Of a DNA stretch of 64,000 nt, positions 15,898-24,147 are shown piece by piece. Every line of letters begins with the position of its first letter. The first letter of the stretch is position 1. The notes beneath the pieces were generated by a model that saw only the letters and a list, made by a program, of their open reading frames with translations, was not told where the DNA came from and made no database searches. The translations under genes and the position numbers were made by a program. The DNA is from Actinomycetes bacterium (GTDB taxonomy: Bacteria > Actinomycetota > Actinomycetes > Mycobacteriales > Mycobacteriaceae): positions 1-64,000 of the forward strand of contig JAEYMI010000014.1 of assembly GCA_023461275.1 (NCBI GenBank), written 5' to 3'.

Positions 15898-17505
15898 ATG
15901 CGACGAACCGAAGCAATGCTGCGCGGCGCGCTCGCTGGTCCGGTCGCGGTCGCCGCAGGCCTCGCGGCCGGTGAACTCGCAGCGATTCCGTTGTCCGCGT
16001 TCACATCACCGTTTCAGGCGGTGGCGGCCTTTCTCGTCGACCACTCACCGGCCGCTGCCCGGGAATGGGCGATCACCACCTTCGGCACCAGCGACAAAGG
16101 GGCGCTGATGATCGGCATGGCTGTCGGCATCGTGGTGATCGCCGCTGTCGCAGGCATTCTGCAGGTTCGACGACCCCCGGTCGGTGCCGTGATCATGGCG
16201 CTGTTTGCGGCCTTTGGAGTCGTTGCGGCGCTGAACAGGCCGACGGCCGACGTGACGTATGCGCTGCCGTCGATTGCTGCCGGTGTGGTCTCGGTGGCCG
16301 TGATGGTCGTGTTGGGCCGAGCCGCGCGCGTCGGCGATCACCCGACGCGGCACGAACTCACGTCGGACGCGCAGCCGCCGGATGAGCACATCCCCGACAC
16401 GACCGAACAACCCGCAGGCGGTTGGTCTCGCCGCGCCTTCTTTGCCGCAGCCGGCGTGGTGGCGATCGCGTCAGCCGCTTCGTTGCTGATTGCCCGCAGT
16501 GCCGCCCGCGCGGGTGGTGTCCTCGCCGAACGCGCAAAACTCGTTCTTCCGCAACCGAAATCGCGGGCCAAAGAGATCCCGGCCGGCACCGAACTCGACG
16601 TCGACGGGATCACGCCGTTCGTCAGCAGCAATGCCGACTTCTACCGCATCGACACCGCGCTGCAGGTGCCGAGCCTGTCCACCGACGACTGGCAGCTGCG
16701 CATCCATGGCATGGTGGATCGCGAGATCACGCTGGACTGGCAGGACCTGATGTCGATGGCAGCCCAGGAGCGGATGATCACCCTCACGTGCGTGTCCAAC
16801 GAGGTGGGCGGAGAACTGGCCGGCAACGCCCGATGGCTCGGATTCCCGATGCGCGACATCATCTCTCGTGCCGGACCACACTCCGATGCCGACATGCTGC
16901 TCTCGACCAGCGTGGACGGCTGGACGTCGGGTACCCCGCTGGAGGTGATCGGCGACGGACGTGACGCGATGCTGGCGATCGGCATGAACGGTGAGCCCCT
17001 TCCCCTCGAGCATGGCTATCCGGTGCGCCAGGTGATCCCCGGCCTGTACGGTTACGTGTCGGCGTGCAAGTGGGTGATTGATTGGGAGATAACCAGATTC
17101 GACCGCGCCCAGGCCTACTGGACGCAACGGGGCTGGGGTGTGCGGGGACCGATCAAGACCGCGTCGAGAATCGATCGCCCGGCACCGCTGTCGTCGCACC
17201 CGCCGGGGCCGGTGGTGATCGCCGGAACCGCCTGGGCGCAGCATCGAGGGGTGACCAAGGTCGAAGTGCGCGTCGACGACGGCCCTTGGGAGACAGCGAC
17301 TCTGGCCACCGAATACTCAACAGATACGTGGCGGCAGTGGCAATGGACCTGGCAGGCCACACCTGATCGGTACGAATCCGGTCAGCACACGGTCTACTGC
17401 CGTGCCACCGATGCCGCCGGCAAGACCCAGCCCGAGCAACGCGTGCCACCGATCCCGGACGGTGCGACGGGATGGCACAACCGCGTTCTGATGATCGACG
17501 GATAG
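15898..17505 (+). CDS. Membrane-anchored molybdopterin oxidoreductase (sulfite oxidase family)
   Basis: This 535-residue protein has an N-terminal membrane part of about four helices (residues 10-145), a soluble linker, then a Tat-like SRRAFF motif with a further hydrophobic segment ([14 protein letters not shown]). The exported domain is of the sulfite-oxidase/YedY class: the Moco-ligating Cys is in [28 protein letters not shown] follows, and a C-terminal Ig-like domain contains [19 protein letters not shown]. It would reduce or oxidise a sulfur- or oxygen-containing substrate outside the membrane. ATG 15898 or the adjacent in-frame GTG 15895 may be the start; AGGAAGG at 15881 serves both. 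A SigK promoter precedes it. Confidence 0.88.
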   Translation: MRRTEAMLRGALAGPVAVAAGLAAGELAAIPLSAFTSPFQAVAAFLVDHSPAAAREWAITTFGTSDKGALMIGMAVGIVVIAAVAGILQVRRPPVGAVIMALFAAFGVVAALNRPTADVTYALPSIAAGVVSVAVMVVLGRAARVGDHPTRHELTSDAQPPDEHIPDTTEQPAGGWSRRAFFAAAGVVAIASAASLLIARSAARAGGVLAERAKLVLPQPKSRAKEIPAGTELDVDGITPFVSSNADFYRIDTALQVPSLSTDDWQLRIHGMVDREITLDWQDLMSMAAQERMITLTCVSNEVGGELAGNARWLGFPMRDIISRAGPHSDADMLLSTSVDGWTSGTPLEVIGDGRDAMLAIGMNGEPLPLEHGYPVRQVIPGLYGYVSACKWVIDWEITRFDRAQAYWTQRGWGVRGPIKTASRIDRPAPLSSHPPGPVVIAGTAWAQHRGVTKVEVRVDDGPWETATLATEYSTDTWRQWQWTWQATPDRYESGQHTVYCRATDAAGKTQPEQRVPPIPDGATGWHNRVLMIDG

Positions 17506-17561
17506 GAATCTGCCGGACACGAATCACCGCACTGGGATCGACGACTGCTCGGGCGCAGCAG

Positions 17562-17593
17562 GCAGCCCCCGTCGCATTAGCGTCGGGGGCTGC
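17562..17593 (+). terminator. Hairpin terminator after the molybdenum oxidoreductase gene
   Basis: GCAGCCCCCG at 17562-17571 pairs perfectly with 17584-17593 around a 12-base loop, 57 bp past the stop. No T-run follows. It also lies beyond the 3' end of the small minus-strand gene at 17639, so it may serve both directions. Confidence 0.75.
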
Positions 17594-17638
17594 GCGTCCG
17601 GCGGGAAATATCCTGGCCGGCAATCTGGTTCGAGGGGC

Positions 17639-17758
17639 CTACTGCCAGACCCAGTTCCACTGCCGGCGGCGGGCGTCCCAGCGTCGCACGCGGCGACGAG
17701 GGCGCTGCTGTTGCTGCGGCTGGGGACGGTTGTTGCTGGGGCGGGGTTGAGTCGGCAT
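17639..17758 (-). CDS. Possible small basic protein (39 residues)
   Basis: A 39-codon frame starts with ATG at 17758 behind a strong purine-rich ribosome site (CAGGAGAGAGG, 7-8 bases upstream). It encodes a Pro/Gln-rich N-terminal half (PQPQQQQRP) and a C-terminal half rich in Arg and Trp (RRRVRRWDARRRQWNWVWQ). The charge and Trp spacing resemble a nucleic-acid-binding or membrane-active peptide. I know no family. It fills an otherwise empty 400-bp gap between the molybdenum enzyme and the DinB gene. Support rests on the ribosome site and composition only. Confidence 0.42.
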   Translation of the reverse strand: MPTQPRPSNNRPQPQQQQRPRRRVRRWDARRRQWNWVWQ

Positions 17759-17913
17759 CGACTGACCTCTCTCCTGAATCGTGTTGGCCGTGCGCGGCTT
17801 ACGTCGCAGGCCGGTTTCTCTCTGACATCAACGACTATGACCGCCGAACCTGGACACACCCTCGTCGCAAACTGTGAGGGTGCTGGCCAGGGGAGCCGGA
17901 CAGCCCCAACCCG

Positions 17914-18495
17914 TCAGCCGGCCGACTCCTCGGCATCCCAAGCGGCCGCCCAGTCCTGTCCCTCGCTGATCGCGCCCATGGTGGTTTGGCCGTCGATGGT
18001 CTCGCGGATGATGTCGGCATGCCCGGTGTGATGCGCGATCTCGCGCAGCAGGTGAAGGGCCATGGTGCGCACCGACAACCAGTCACGCTCAGGCGCCCAC
18101 GGCGCGGTCTGCTGCGGAATGAGATCGTTGAGATCCGACGCCGCGATCAACGCCTCGTAGTCTCTGGCGATCGTCTCCCATTCGTCGAGCCAGCCCGCCA
18201 CGGTCTCGTCGTCGGTCAGCTCATAGCCGTGTTCCGCCTCGCTCATGTCGAACTCGGCGTTCTCGTCGCGTTCGGTGATCGTGGTGACGTGCCCACGCTC
18301 GACCAGCGCGACGTGCTTGATCAGCCCGCCGACGGTAAGCGCGGAGACCGTCGGGGTGGCCCGGGCCTGCTCGTCGGTGAGCCCGCGCGCGGTAATGCGC
18401 ATCAGCGCGCGCTGATCGGCGAGCAGGGTCAGCAGTTCCTTCTTCTCGCCGTCGACCGGCACGCTCAACTCGACTGTGGTGTAGGTGTTCGCCAT
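17914..18495 (-). CDS. DinB/DUF664 family protein
   Basis: This 193-residue protein has the four-helix DinB fold. A first helix pair contains LADQRALMRITARGLTDEQA and GLIKHVALVERGH, and a last helix contains REIAHHTGHADIIRETIDG. The His residues in these two segments are the usual metal ligands. DinB-like proteins include mycothiol-dependent transferases in actinobacteria, but the substrate here is unknown. AGGAG lies about 10 bases upstream. It stands alone, convergent with the plus-strand molybdenum oxidoreductase gene and its terminator. Confidence 0.88.
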   Translation of the reverse strand: MANTYTTVELSVPVDGEKKELLTLLADQRALMRITARGLTDEQARATPTVSALTVGGLIKHVALVERGHVTTITERDENAEFDMSEAEHGYELTDDETVAGWLDEWETIARDYEALIAASDLNDLIPQQTAPWAPERDWLSVRTMALHLLREIAHHTGHADIIRETIDGQTTMGAISEGQDWAAAWDAEESAG

Positions 18496-18594
18496 GGTGG
18501 GTTCCTCTCCTGGACGGTGTGAAACCCACGCTAAGCGCCATTGCGGACAGTTCCGGTCCGCAATGGACAGGCGATTACTGCGATCGTCGAGGTT

Positions 18595-20151
18595 TTACTG
18601 CTTCCGCAGGATGAACCGCTGAATTTTCCCGCTCGGTGTCTTGGGCAGGGAGTCGACGAAGTGCACCGTCCGCGGATAGGCGTGCGCGGCGAAACCCGTC
18701 TTGACCAGCTCTTGCAGCTCGCGTTCGAGTTCGTCGGAACCGTCCACGCCGTCGGCGAGCACCACGAAGGCCTCGAGGACCTCACCGCGCAGCTCATCGG
18801 GTCGCCCGACCACCGCGACGTCGATGACCGACGGATGGGTGATCAGCACGCTCTCCACGTCGAACGGGCCGATGCGGTAGCCGGCCATGATGATCACGTC
18901 GTCGTCGCGGGCGGTGAAGAAGAACCGACCCTCGTCGTCGACGCGTCCGGTGTCGCCGGTGAGGTACCACCTGCCGTCCTCGGTGAAGCGGGCCGCGGTC
19001 TTCTCCGGCGCGTCGAGGTAGCCGGTGAAGAACATCAGTGGGCTGGCGTCGACGTCGATTGCGATCTGCCCGTTCACGATTCCAGCGGCGAAGCCCGGCA
19101 TCGGGGTGCCCATCGAGCCAGGAACCAGCGGCTGTGCGATGTCGGGGTGCCAGTGGTTGTTGATGAACATGCCGTGCTCGGTCTGCCCGTAGTGATCACG
19201 CACCTCGGTGCCCAACGCCTCACGCGCCCAACCGATCACGTCGGGAGTCAGGGGTTCACCCGCCGACGACGCCCGACGCAGCGTGAAGCCGGCGATCCGC
19301 GGGTCCTTGCTCAACGACCGGTACACCGTCGGCGCCGCGGCGAAGTTGGTGACACCGAGCTCGGTGAGGATGGTGGCCGTCAGCTCGGGTGAAAATCCCG
19401 CGTGCAGAAGGATATTCGGACGCCCGACGGCCAGCGGTCCGAGCACTCCGTAGTAGAGGCCGTAGGCCCAGCCCGGGTCGGCGGCGTTCCAGAACACATC
19501 GTCGTCGGCGACGTCGAGGCCGTAGTGCATGTAGCAGTGGAAGGCGGCCAGCGCTTTCGCCGGCACCGGGACGCCTTTCGGCGCTCCGGTCGTTCCGCTG
19601 GTGAACAGCAGGATCAGTGTGCCGTCGCCGCCGATAGCCATCGACTCCGCGATCGGTTCGCTCTCGGCGACCAGCAGGTCGAACTGCTCCCCGGCGACGA
19701 CTGCGGTGATGCCGTCGATGGGGGCGAGTTTGCTGACCTGGCTCGGCTCGGTGATCACCACGCGGGTGTCGCCGGCGCGCACCCGCATCTCGATGGCCGG
19801 CGTGGCGAACGCGGTGAACAGCGGCACGTAGACCGCGCCGAGCCGTGCGATGGCCAGCAGCGCGATCACCAGCTCGACGCGTTTGCCCATCAGCACGCCG
19901 ACCGTGTCACCGCGGCCGACGCCCATCGCGGCCAGCGCCGTCGCGAAGCGCTTGGAGGCGTCGGCGAGTTCCCCGTACGTCACCGACGCGACCACGAGGC
20001 CGCCCTGCCCATCGACGTCGACGACGGTGAACGCGACCGCATCGGGATCGTGGCGATCGACGAGCAAGTGTGCGACGTCGGCGTCGACTGCGTCATAAGT
20101 GGCCAACCACTGCTCGACCTGCACCGATGCGGTGCTGTGCAACGTCTGCAT
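18595..20151 (-). CDS. AMP-forming acyl/acetyl-CoA synthetase-like enzyme
   Basis: This 518-residue ANL-superfamily ligase resembles acetyl-CoA and medium-chain acyl-CoA synthetases. Motifs are LLFTSGTTGAPKGVP, NAADPGWAYGLYYGVLGPL, the DHYGQTEHGMF adenine motif, GRWYLTGDTGRVDDEGRFFF, DDVIIMAGYRIGPFDVES, and the C-terminal catalytic Lys in KTPSGKIQRF. The WAYGLYY segment is typical of the short/medium-chain group. GAGGA precedes the ATG at 20151. The gene is divergent to the LuxR regulator at 20252 across a 100-bp gap, suggesting that protein controls it (inference). Confidence 0.9.
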   Translation of the reverse strand: MQTLHSTASVQVEQWLATYDAVDADVAHLLVDRHDPDAVAFTVVDVDGQGGLVVASVTYGELADASKRFATALAAMGVGRGDTVGVLMGKRVELVIALLAIARLGAVYVPLFTAFATPAIEMRVRAGDTRVVITEPSQVSKLAPIDGITAVVAGEQFDLLVAESEPIAESMAIGGDGTLILLFTSGTTGAPKGVPVPAKALAAFHCYMHYGLDVADDDVFWNAADPGWAYGLYYGVLGPLAVGRPNILLHAGFSPELTATILTELGVTNFAAAPTVYRSLSKDPRIAGFTLRRASSAGEPLTPDVIGWAREALGTEVRDHYGQTEHGMFINNHWHPDIAQPLVPGSMGTPMPGFAAGIVNGQIAIDVDASPLMFFTGYLDAPEKTAARFTEDGRWYLTGDTGRVDDEGRFFFTARDDDVIIMAGYRIGPFDVESVLITHPSVIDVAVVGRPDELRGEVLEAFVVLADGVDGSDELERELQELVKTGFAAHAYPRTVHFVDSLPKTPSGKIQRFILRKQ

Positions 20152-20251
20152 GATGAATCCTCGATTGTCTGCGGGTAAGCTGAGTCACATTCTGCGAACT
20201 TTGTGCAGTGAGAGCCACCCCCGAAAGAGGGGGTGGGCGAAGGAGGGGCGC

Positions 20252-21094
20252 ATGGCCGACACCGTGCCCGCGGCGTCCATCGACGGTGTGTCTCCGGCAT
20301 CCATAGATGCGGCGCTGCGCCGAATCCGACGTGACAGTGGCGTCGGCCTTGCCTTCGGTGGCACCGTCGCAACCGGAACCCGCGGCCTGCACCTCAAGCA
20401 CTTCGTCGGCAGTACCGTCGGCGCGCTCAACGGCGTCATCGTCGACGCCGGGCAGGGTCTCGGCGGCAAGGTGATGACCGTGCAACGGCCGATCATCGTC
20501 GACGACTACCTACGCACCCCGACGATCACCCACCGCTACAACCGGGTGATCGCGGCGGAGCGGCTGCGGTCGGTGGCCGCGGTACCGGTGATCGTGGACC
20601 GACGCCCGGTTGCGGTGCTCTACGGCGGACTGCACGGCGCCGGACCCATCGGCGACCGTGCGCTCGACGTGCTGGCAACCGAGGCCCGTGCCCTTGAACA
20701 GCGTGTGGTCGCCGACCGGATTCGAGCCGAACGGCAATTGCCCGACGACGGCGACGCCGCTGCGCTCCAGGAGCGAATCACGTTGACGTACGCCAGGTTA
20801 CGATCGCTCGTGACCAATATCGACGACCAGTTTCTGGCCGATGAGATCGCTGACATCACCGCCGGACTCACCTCGGGCGCACTCGACGGCGCAGAGCCGA
20901 TCAGGCTGACCGACCGCGAACTCGACGTGGTGTCGCTGCTGGCACTGGGCTACTCGAACGCACGGATCGGTGATCGGCTCGGCCTGCGCGCCGAGACCGT
21001 CAAGGGCTACGTGAAAGTGGTGCTGCGCAAGCTCGGTGCGTCGTCGCGGTATGAGGCCGTCGTGCTCGCGCGCCGACGCGGACTGCTCCCGTAA
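20252..21094 (+). CDS. GAF-LuxR family transcriptional regulator
   Basis: This 280-residue regulator has an N-terminal GAF-like sensor region (about 20-150, GLAFGGTVATGTRGLHLKHF through ERLRSVAAVPVIVDRRPVAV). Its C-terminal LuxR-type DNA-binding domain spans about 215-280 (LTDRELDVVSLLALGYSNAR, then AETVKGYVKVVLRKLGASSR). ATG 20252 is fixed by AGGAGGGG at 20241-20248; the frame is open upstream into the divergent gene but without a ribosome site. Its stop directly abuts the iclR start. It probably controls the divergent acyl-CoA synthetase in response to a small ligand (inference). Confidence 0.9.
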   Translation: MADTVPAASIDGVSPASIDAALRRIRRDSGVGLAFGGTVATGTRGLHLKHFVGSTVGALNGVIVDAGQGLGGKVMTVQRPIIVDDYLRTPTITHRYNRVIAAERLRSVAAVPVIVDRRPVAVLYGGLHGAGPIGDRALDVLATEARALEQRVVADRIRAERQLPDDGDAAALQERITLTYARLRSLVTNIDDQFLADEIADITAGLTSGALDGAEPIRLTDRELDVVSLLALGYSNARIGDRLGLRAETVKGYVKVVLRKLGASSRYEAVVLARRRGLLP

Positions 21095-21859
21095 ATGGCC
21101 GGCAACACCTCGGTGCAGGGTGCGTCGGTCGCGGCCAGGACGCTGGCGTTGCTCGGGGCCTTCGACGAGAAGCATCGGTCGTTGACGCTCAGCGAGATGG
21201 CGCGCCGCGCTGATCTGGCGGTGCCGACGGCCCATCGACTGGTCGGGGAGCTGGAACGGTGGAGCGCGCTGGTCCGGCAGCCGGACGGTCGCTATGTGGT
21301 CGGTCGTCGAATGTGGGATCTGGGTCTGCTCGCACCGATCCAGACCGGCATCCGCGACGCCGCGGGCCCATACCTCTACGACCTCTACGCCGCCACCAGG
21401 GCCACCGTTCATCTCGCCGTCCGTGACGGCACGTCGGTCCTCTATCTGGATCGGATCGCCGGCAACGAGTCGGTGCCGGTGGTCTCCAAAGTCGGTGGGC
21501 ACCTACCGATGCCGGCCACCGGGGTGGGCAAGGTATTGCTCGCGTATGCGCCCGAGGACATCCGCGCCGAAGCGTTGTCGCGGCTGACGCGGATCACCCC
21601 GCACACCGTCACCAATCGCCAGGTTCTTGAGGCGCAGCTTCGCCGCGTGCACACCGCCGGCTACGCCACCACGGCCGAGGAGATGTCGCTCGGAGCGTGC
21701 TCGATCGCGGTCCCGGTCCACGGACCCGACGGTGTGGTCGCGGCGCTCGGAGTGGTCGTCGGATCACTGCGCGACCGGGCCCGCCTGCTCGCCGCGCTGC
21801 AGGTTGCCGCCCGCGGGATCGGGCGCCAACTCGGTGCGCGCCAGCCGCTCGAACCGTGA
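21095..21859 (+). CDS. IclR family transcriptional regulator
   Basis: This 254-residue regulator has an N-terminal winged helix (about 12-70: VAARTLALLGAFDEKHRSLT, LSEMARRADLAVPTAHRLVG) and an IclR effector domain. The latter contains HLPMPATGVGKVLLAYAP and the late GACSIAVPVHGPDGVVAALGV segment. It starts on the base after the luxR stop and is convergent with pobA. IclR proteins of the PobR/PcaR group control 4-hydroxybenzoate and protocatechuate genes, so control of pobA through the 15-bp palindrome at 23174 is plausible. Alternatively it acts on the neighbouring CoA synthetase. Confidence 0.9.
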   Translation: MAGNTSVQGASVAARTLALLGAFDEKHRSLTLSEMARRADLAVPTAHRLVGELERWSALVRQPDGRYVVGRRMWDLGLLAPIQTGIRDAAGPYLYDLYAATRATVHLAVRDGTSVLYLDRIAGNESVPVVSKVGGHLPMPATGVGKVLLAYAPEDIRAEALSRLTRITPHTVTNRQVLEAQLRRVHTAGYATTAEEMSLGACSIAVPVHGPDGVVAALGVVVGSLRDRARLLAALQVAARGIGRQLGARQPLEP

Positions 21860-21908
21860 CATCGAACCGTGACTCCGTAGCTCTACGGCCGTGGCCGATC
21901 GTCGGTTC

Positions 21909-23114
21909 TCAGCTGTGCGGCCAGCCGGTGTAGCCCTCGGCCAGATACGCCGACCCGGCGCTGCTCGACACGAGCGTGGTGAGCTCGCCGAGCTGACGAC
22001 GATCGTCGAAGTCGGTGGAGTCCCTGTGCCGGTTCACCATTGAGCGCCGGTGCAACATTGACGTCATCCAGTAGGAGAAGTGCTGCGCTTTCCACACTCG
22101 CGACAACGCACGATCGGTGTAGGTATCGAGCGCTTCGGCGTCGTTCTTGAGAAGTGCCCGTTCGACGACGTCGGCGAGGATCCGCACATCGGCGAGAGCG
22201 AGGTTGAGACCCTTGGCCCCGGTCGGCGGGACGGTGTGGGCGGCGTCGCCGGCCAGCAGCAGATTGCCGTCGCGCATCGGGGACTGCACAAAGCTGCGGA
22301 ACGGGAGTACGGATTTGTCGACGATCGGTCCGGTGGCGAGTTCAAAACCGTCCTCGCCGGCCACCCGTCGCTGCAACTCCGACCAGATGCGGTCATCGGA
22401 CCAGTCGTCGGGCTTCTCACCGGGATCGCACTGAAAGTACATGCGCTGCAACGTCGGTGTGCGTTGACTGATGAGCGCGAAGCCGTGCGGTGAGCGGGTG
22501 TAGATCAGCTCCGGCGCGCTCTGCGGCGCCTCCGCAAGGATGCCGAACCAGGCGAACGGATACTCACGGAAGTACCGCTGCGCGTCGCCGACGAGATCGC
22601 GGCAGATGCTGCGCGACCCGTCCGCGCCGACGACGAGTTCGGCGACGATCTCATGACGTCGACCGTCGGAGTCGGAGTAGGTGACCCGGGGCTGGTCGCG
22701 GTGATCGGTGACCTCGGTGCCGTTGATGCCGTAGCGCAGGTCGCCGGCGTCCCGGACGCGGGCGGCGTGCAGGTCGATGAAGACGTCGGTCTGTGGGTAG
22801 AGCCAGCACGACGCGCCGACGAGCTCCTGAAAGTCGATGCGATGACTGGTCCCGCCGAATCGCAGGTCGATCCCCTGGTGTTCGTGGCCATCGCGCAGAA
22901 CCCGATCCGACACCCCGTAATCGAGCAGCAGGCGAACGCTGTCACGTTCGAGAATGCCTGCGCGGTGGGTGGTTTCGATCTCGCGATACGTGCGGGTGTC
23001 GATGACGACGCTGTCGATACCTGCGACGTGCAGCAGGTGGGACAACGCCAGGCCGGCCGGGCCGCCGCCGACGACGGCGACGCGGGTGCGGGTGGAACTC
23101 GTGAACTGGCTCAT
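21909..23114 (-). CDS. pobA: 4-hydroxybenzoate 3-monooxygenase
   Basis: This 401-residue class A flavin monooxygenase converts 4-hydroxybenzoate to protocatechuate with NAD(P)H and O2. It shows the GGGPAGLALSHLLHVAGIDS dinucleotide fold, IETTHRAGILERDSVRLLL as in PobA, the DG motif VVGADGSRSICRD, and the FAD motif LLLAGDAAHTVPPTGAKGLN. Length agrees with PobA (about 394). The start MSQFTSS at 23114 has AGGAGGAG seven bases upstream; the frame runs further upstream but without support. No protocatechuate ring-cleavage genes lie in the window. Regulation by the adjacent IclR protein is likely. Confidence 0.93.
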   Translation of the reverse strand: MSQFTSSTRTRVAVVGGGPAGLALSHLLHVAGIDSVVIDTRTYREIETTHRAGILERDSVRLLLDYGVSDRVLRDGHEHQGIDLRFGGTSHRIDFQELVGASCWLYPQTDVFIDLHAARVRDAGDLRYGINGTEVTDHRDQPRVTYSDSDGRRHEIVAELVVGADGSRSICRDLVGDAQRYFREYPFAWFGILAEAPQSAPELIYTRSPHGFALISQRTPTLQRMYFQCDPGEKPDDWSDDRIWSELQRRVAGEDGFELATGPIVDKSVLPFRSFVQSPMRDGNLLLAGDAAHTVPPTGAKGLNLALADVRILADVVERALLKNDAEALDTYTDRALSRVWKAQHFSYWMTSMLHRRSMVNRHRDSTDFDDRRQLGELTTLVSSSAGSAYLAEGYTGWPHS

Positions 23115-23173
23115 GTGTGACTCCTCCTGCCCAGCGACGCTAGTGAGATCGCGGTCACGGCGTGAGTGCGCCA

Positions 23174-23188
23174 TTCCACTCAGTGAAA
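23174..23188. promoter_or_regulatory. 15-bp palindrome upstream of pobA, IclR-type operator candidate
   Basis: TTCCACTCAGTGAAA matches its own reverse complement at 12 of 15 positions, with a 7-1-7 layout like the E. coli IclR site (TGGAAATNATTTCCA). It lies 60-74 bp upstream of the pobA start. The rest of the 283-bp gap up to 23398 holds nothing else I can identify. Confidence 0.45.
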
Positions 23189-23397
23189 GGGTTGGCAGAA
23201 GTCGTGATGAGTCATGTCCGGTCGCGTACCGCCGCCGGGTGTCGACGCCCGACGCGCAGATCACCAAGGGGCCGAGTTCACCCACCAAGACGTAGTCGCG
23301 CCATACGCTGGGCTCTATCAGAAGCTGAGGTGTAGAGCAGGCACAACTCGACGACGGCGTCGGATCCCCGGCGGCCGTGGATGGGCAAGGTGTGGGA

Positions 23398-24120
23398 ATG
23401 GGCAAGAAGGACGCCGACAAAAAGGCCGCCGACAAGAAGACCGCCGAGAAGAAGGCCGCGGAGAAGTTGAGCGGCAAGGCCGTCGAAAAGAAGGCTGTCG
23501 AGAACAAGGTCGCGAGAGCGAAGCCGAGCAAGAAGGACCGGGCCATCAAACGCCTCGAGTCCGATATCGCCCGACTGACCGACGAACTATCCCGGGTGGA
23601 GAAGGCAGCGCGCAAACGCATCGGTCAGGCCGAGCAGGAAGTCGCGACGTTGCGCGACGAGGTGCTCAAGCTCGTGAGCCGGATTCCGGCGAGCCCGGTG
23701 GGGAAGCCTGCCGTCGAGAAGCCTGCCGTCGCGAAACCGGTTGCCGCGAAACCAGTCGTCGAGTCGCCAGCCCCGAAATCTGTGACACCGAAATCTGTGA
23801 CACCGAAACCCGCGCCACCGAAACCCCCGACGCCGGCGGCCGACAAGCCCGCACCCGCCAAGCCCGCACCCGCCAAGCCCGCGCCTGCCAAGGCTTCACC
23901 CGCCAAGGCAGCACCGCCCAAGCCCACGCCCGCTGACGTCGACGATCCGGCCAAGAGTCCCGCCCGCAAGGCCGTCGCGAACTGGCCGACGAGCGCGCCC
24001 GGGCGTCGCGGCCCGACCGTCCCCGAGCTGCGCGCCAAGGCGAAGGACAAGGGCATCTCCGGGTATTCATCGATGACCAAGGCACAACTGCTGGCCGCAC
24101 TCGGCGACGACGGGAAGTAG
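23398..24120 (+). CDS. Lys/Ala/Pro-rich protein with C-terminal Rho_N domain
   Basis: This ~240-residue protein has three parts: a Lys/Ala-rich start (DKKAADKKTAEKKAAEK), a short coiled-coil segment (about residues 43-88, RLESDIARLTDELSRVEKA), and a long repeat region of KPA, KSVTP and PAK units. It ends in a Rho-N/SAP-like helical domain (TVPELRAKAKDKGISGYSSM, then TKAQLLAALG). The composition is like histone-like tails of actinobacterial HupB, and Rho_N domains bind nucleic acid, so it is probably nucleoid- or RNA-associated. I chose ATG 23398, with AAGG upstream; an in-frame GTG at 23377 is the alternative. Confidence 0.78.
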   Translation: MGKKDADKKAADKKTAEKKAAEKLSGKAVEKKAVENKVARAKPSKKDRAIKRLESDIARLTDELSRVEKAARKRIGQAEQEVATLRDEVLKLVSRIPASPVGKPAVEKPAVAKPVAAKPVVESPAPKSVTPKSVTPKPAPPKPPTPAADKPAPAKPAPAKPAPAKASPAKAAPPKPTPADVDDPAKSPARKAVANWPTSAPGRRGPTVPELRAKAKDKGISGYSSMTKAQLLAALGDDGK

Positions 24121-24147
24121 CGCAGAAGCCCCAGTAAGGTTCCGGGG

